From positions 434,001 to 498,000 of the forward strand of contig CAYXZD010000001.1 in the NCBI GenBank assembly GCA_964469565.1: a stretch of DNA of 64,000 bases. Reading direction: 5' to 3'. Numbering within the stretch: position 1 is the first letter of the stretch; each line of letters starts with the position of its first letter. Shown here piece by piece: positions 62,563-64,000 of this stretch. This DNA is from GCA-2720975 sp964469565 (GTDB lineage Bacteria; Planctomycetota; UBA1135; GCA-002686595). The translations under genes and the position numbers were made by a program. The notes under the pieces were generated by a model. That model was not told the origin of the DNA and ran no database searches. It saw nothing but the letters and a program-made list of their open reading frames with translations.

Positions 62563-63300
62563 TTATTGGCCTTGGGCGTTCCTGCGATGAATGATGCGGT
62601 GGTAGATATCAGCAAGGGATGCTTCAAAGGTCCGCTCCCCCTTTTGATTGGGATTCTCACCGAGGCCATTTCGCTCGAGTTCCAAGATTTCTTCCTCCGT
62701 GTAGCTAAACCTGACGACGGTTTCGCGAAGCCGCAGCCTCAAAGTCTCCCGGACTGCCGCTAGGCGGCGACTGACTGTGGGACCCGAGAGCCCGAGACTG
62801 TCGGCCACCTGGATGCCTGACTGGCCTTCCAGGACGCGCATGCGGAAAATCTCAAAATCAGTAAAGGGGACTTCTCGCTCGACAGCCCGTAGTGCAGCTT
62901 CAACTTTGGCATCAAACACCTCCTGTTCGTAGGCCTCACTGGGCCCCGGCTCGTGCCCTGGCTGGCTGTAGGCTGAGTCGATTGACTGCGGGCGACGGCC
63001 TTCCCCTCGCTTCATCGCAAATCGGCGGTCTAACTCATCACCTAGGGTGTAGCGTGCAATGGCCAGGAGCCAAGTTGAGAATCGGGCTCCCCGAGTGGGA
63101 TCATGGCTGTCGATGGCACTGGCAAGTGCAGCTAGGGTCTCTTGTGAAAGATCCTGCACGGTCTCCCTTCCGATTTGGCCGCGCCCCCAACGCTGCAGCT
63201 GCGCCCCGAGGATAGGGCCAAACGCCTCCCACAATTCAAACCAGGCCGCATCATCACGGGCCCGAAGTCGGGAGATGAACTGTGTTGTGATGTCGTGCAA
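62563..63300 (-). CDS. ECF-type RNA polymerase sigma factor associated with a Ser/Thr kinase
   Basis: The protein has 245 residues. Region 2 runs through AWFELWEAFGPILGAQLQRW to the GARFSTWLLAIARYTLGDEL core; region 4 contains FRMRVLEGQSGIQVADSLGL and SGPTVSRRLAAVRETLRLRL, the helix-turn-helix that reads the -35 element. About 55 residues follow region 4, a longer tail than in classical ECF factors. The start is TTG, five bases after AGGAGG-G; no ATG is available. The kinase gene downstream suggests control by phosphorylation rather than by an anti-sigma factor, since none is visible. Confidence 0.92.
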   Translation of the reverse strand: MHDITTQFISRLRARDDAAWFELWEAFGPILGAQLQRWGRGQIGRETVQDLSQETLAALASAIDSHDPTRGARFSTWLLAIARYTLGDELDRRFAMKRGEGRRPQSIDSAYSQPGHEPGPSEAYEQEVFDAKVEAALRAVEREVPFTDFEIFRMRVLEGQSGIQVADSLGLSGPTVSRRLAAVRETLRLRLRETVVRFSYTEEEILELERNGLGENPNQKGERTFEASLADIYHRIIHRRNAQGQ

Positions 63301-63523
63301 TGGACCCTCCTGATTACATAACTTGTGCTGTGGTGTCTACGATGAGTCACGGCTTTCATTCTGTGGCGTTGCCAGGATTTCGGAAAGAACTTCAGATTTG
63401 TGAAATGGAAACCGGGCCGTTCCCACAAAGGCTGTGCATGTCGGTTCGTGCCTTTATTCGGAGCCCTATAGGGCTTCGGGGCCGGGCTCTTAGCTACTTT
63501 CGTTTTACACCCGAGGTTACAGA

Positions 63524-64000
63524 ATGTTCGTTTTTGCCAAGAAGATACTTGTCGGCGGTTTCGTGGCTGCCATCTGCTTCACATTGCTTGGGGGCGCGTT
63601 GCTCGTTCTGGGTGGGCCTGAGCGTGGCCGAGCTGCCCTGCATGGGATGCGTGGCCAGGTGTCAGAGATGATCGATGCGCATATTGATGATCCCGTAGCT
63701 CTACGCAATCAACTCCGTGAGTTAGAGCAAACCTACCCAGAACGTATCCGCAGTGTGCGCAATGACTTGATTGAACTGGAAGGGCAAGCCCGGCAACTGA
63801 AGCATGAGCAGGCGATTTCTGAAAGGGTCGTTGCATTGGCCGATCGTGATCTTGCGGCGCTAGTTCCTCAATTGGAAGAGGCTCGCGCGATGGCCGAGGC
63901 TCATTCTTCACAGGGTGTTCGCGGGGCCAGTTTGGTGAGCCTCCGATTCGACAATGATGTTTACACCTTGAAGCACGCGGGCAATAAAGTTCGTCAAATC
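63524..64000 (+). CDS. Membrane-anchored coiled-coil protein, 3' end outside the window
   Basis: The ATG at 63524 follows GAGG by seven bases, and the frame stays open to the last base (159 codons seen). One membrane segment (ILVGGFVAAICFTLLGGALL) is followed by a highly charged helical region rich in Glu, Arg, Gln and Leu (ALRNQLRELEQTYPERIRSV, LIELEGQARQLKHEQAI), a probable coiled coil outside the cytoplasm. Similar short anchored coiled-coil proteins near sigma-factor genes are familiar in planctomycetes, but I cannot assign a name. It is divergent from the sigma factor, with 223 bases between, so it may be a target of that factor. Confidence 0.8.
   Translation, partial: MFVFAKKILVGGFVAAICFTLLGGALLVLGGPERGRAALHGMRGQVSEMIDAHIDDPVALRNQLRELEQTYPERIRSVRNDLIELEGQARQLKHEQAISERVVALADRDLAALVPQLEEARAMAEAHSSQGVRGASLVSLRFDNDVYTLKHAGNKVRQI

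Overview
The window looks like chromosomal DNA of a free-living Gram-negative bacterium with moderately high G+C, most likely a planctomycete (phylum Planctomycetota). This assignment is inferred from gene content, not from a marker-gene search. The main pointers are an ECF-type sigma factor beside a membrane Ser/Thr kinase, UnbV/ASPIC and FG-GAP proteins, very large secreted mosaics (Calx-beta, malectin, PA14, IPT, Kelch), TPR-rich proteins, an exported prenyltransferase-like toroid, and LolCD lipoprotein export, which implies an outer membrane. No insertion sequence, prophage, CRISPR array or rRNA was seen.

Left part (1-14.5 kb): the edge of an exopolysaccharide locus of the XrtA/PEP-CTERM-associated type. 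It has a GT4 glycosyltransferase, a DUF3473-type polysaccharide deacetylase, two tandem polyprenyl-phosphate-type GT2 glycosyltransferases and a FemAB-like protein. Inside it, on the opposite strand, lies a three-gene unit: a histidine-kinase-like protein, a sigma-54 activator and a giant TPR protein. Both signalling proteins appear to have lost their phosphotransfer residues, and the second GT2 enzyme has lost its sugar-nucleotide motifs. This pseudoenzyme-rich unit is the best candidate for something undescribed.

Centre-left (14.5-28.6 kb): housekeeping genes. xseB-ispA-dxs-nadK (isoprenoid precursors and cofactor metabolism) converge on lysS-lolC-lolD. Then come a tRNA-Ala(GGC) with a clear terminator, leuS, and a tldE/tldD pair.

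Centre-right (28.6-51.3 kb): a giant secreted mosaic protein, a short RNB exoribonuclease, a glutamate-synthase-like FMN protein, an NAD(P)H-hydrate epimerase, a GT39-type membrane glycosyltransferase, and a codon-biased, probably very abundant secreted protein bracketed by inverted repeats and a strong terminator. These are followed by a redoxin-fold protein without catalytic cysteines, a MORN-repeat protein and moaA. A CRTAC1/UnbV-thioredoxin-TPR protein follows that is split by one in-frame TGA. A small membrane protein and a B12-binding radical SAM enzyme end this part.

Right part (51.7-64 kb): a tightly overlapping operon of an HlyD-like adaptor, a prenyltransferase-like toroid, an FkbM methyltransferase, a Wzx-type flippase and a HAD hydrolase, suggesting assembly and export of a cell-surface product. 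After it come a PLP aminotransferase, an M64 metallopeptidase, a sigma-factor/Ser-Thr kinase pair on the minus strand, and the start of a coiled-coil membrane-anchored protein cut by the window end.

Several genes have a -10-like hexamer only 3-13 bases before the start codon and no Shine-Dalgarno sequence, which suggests leaderless transcripts are used here.
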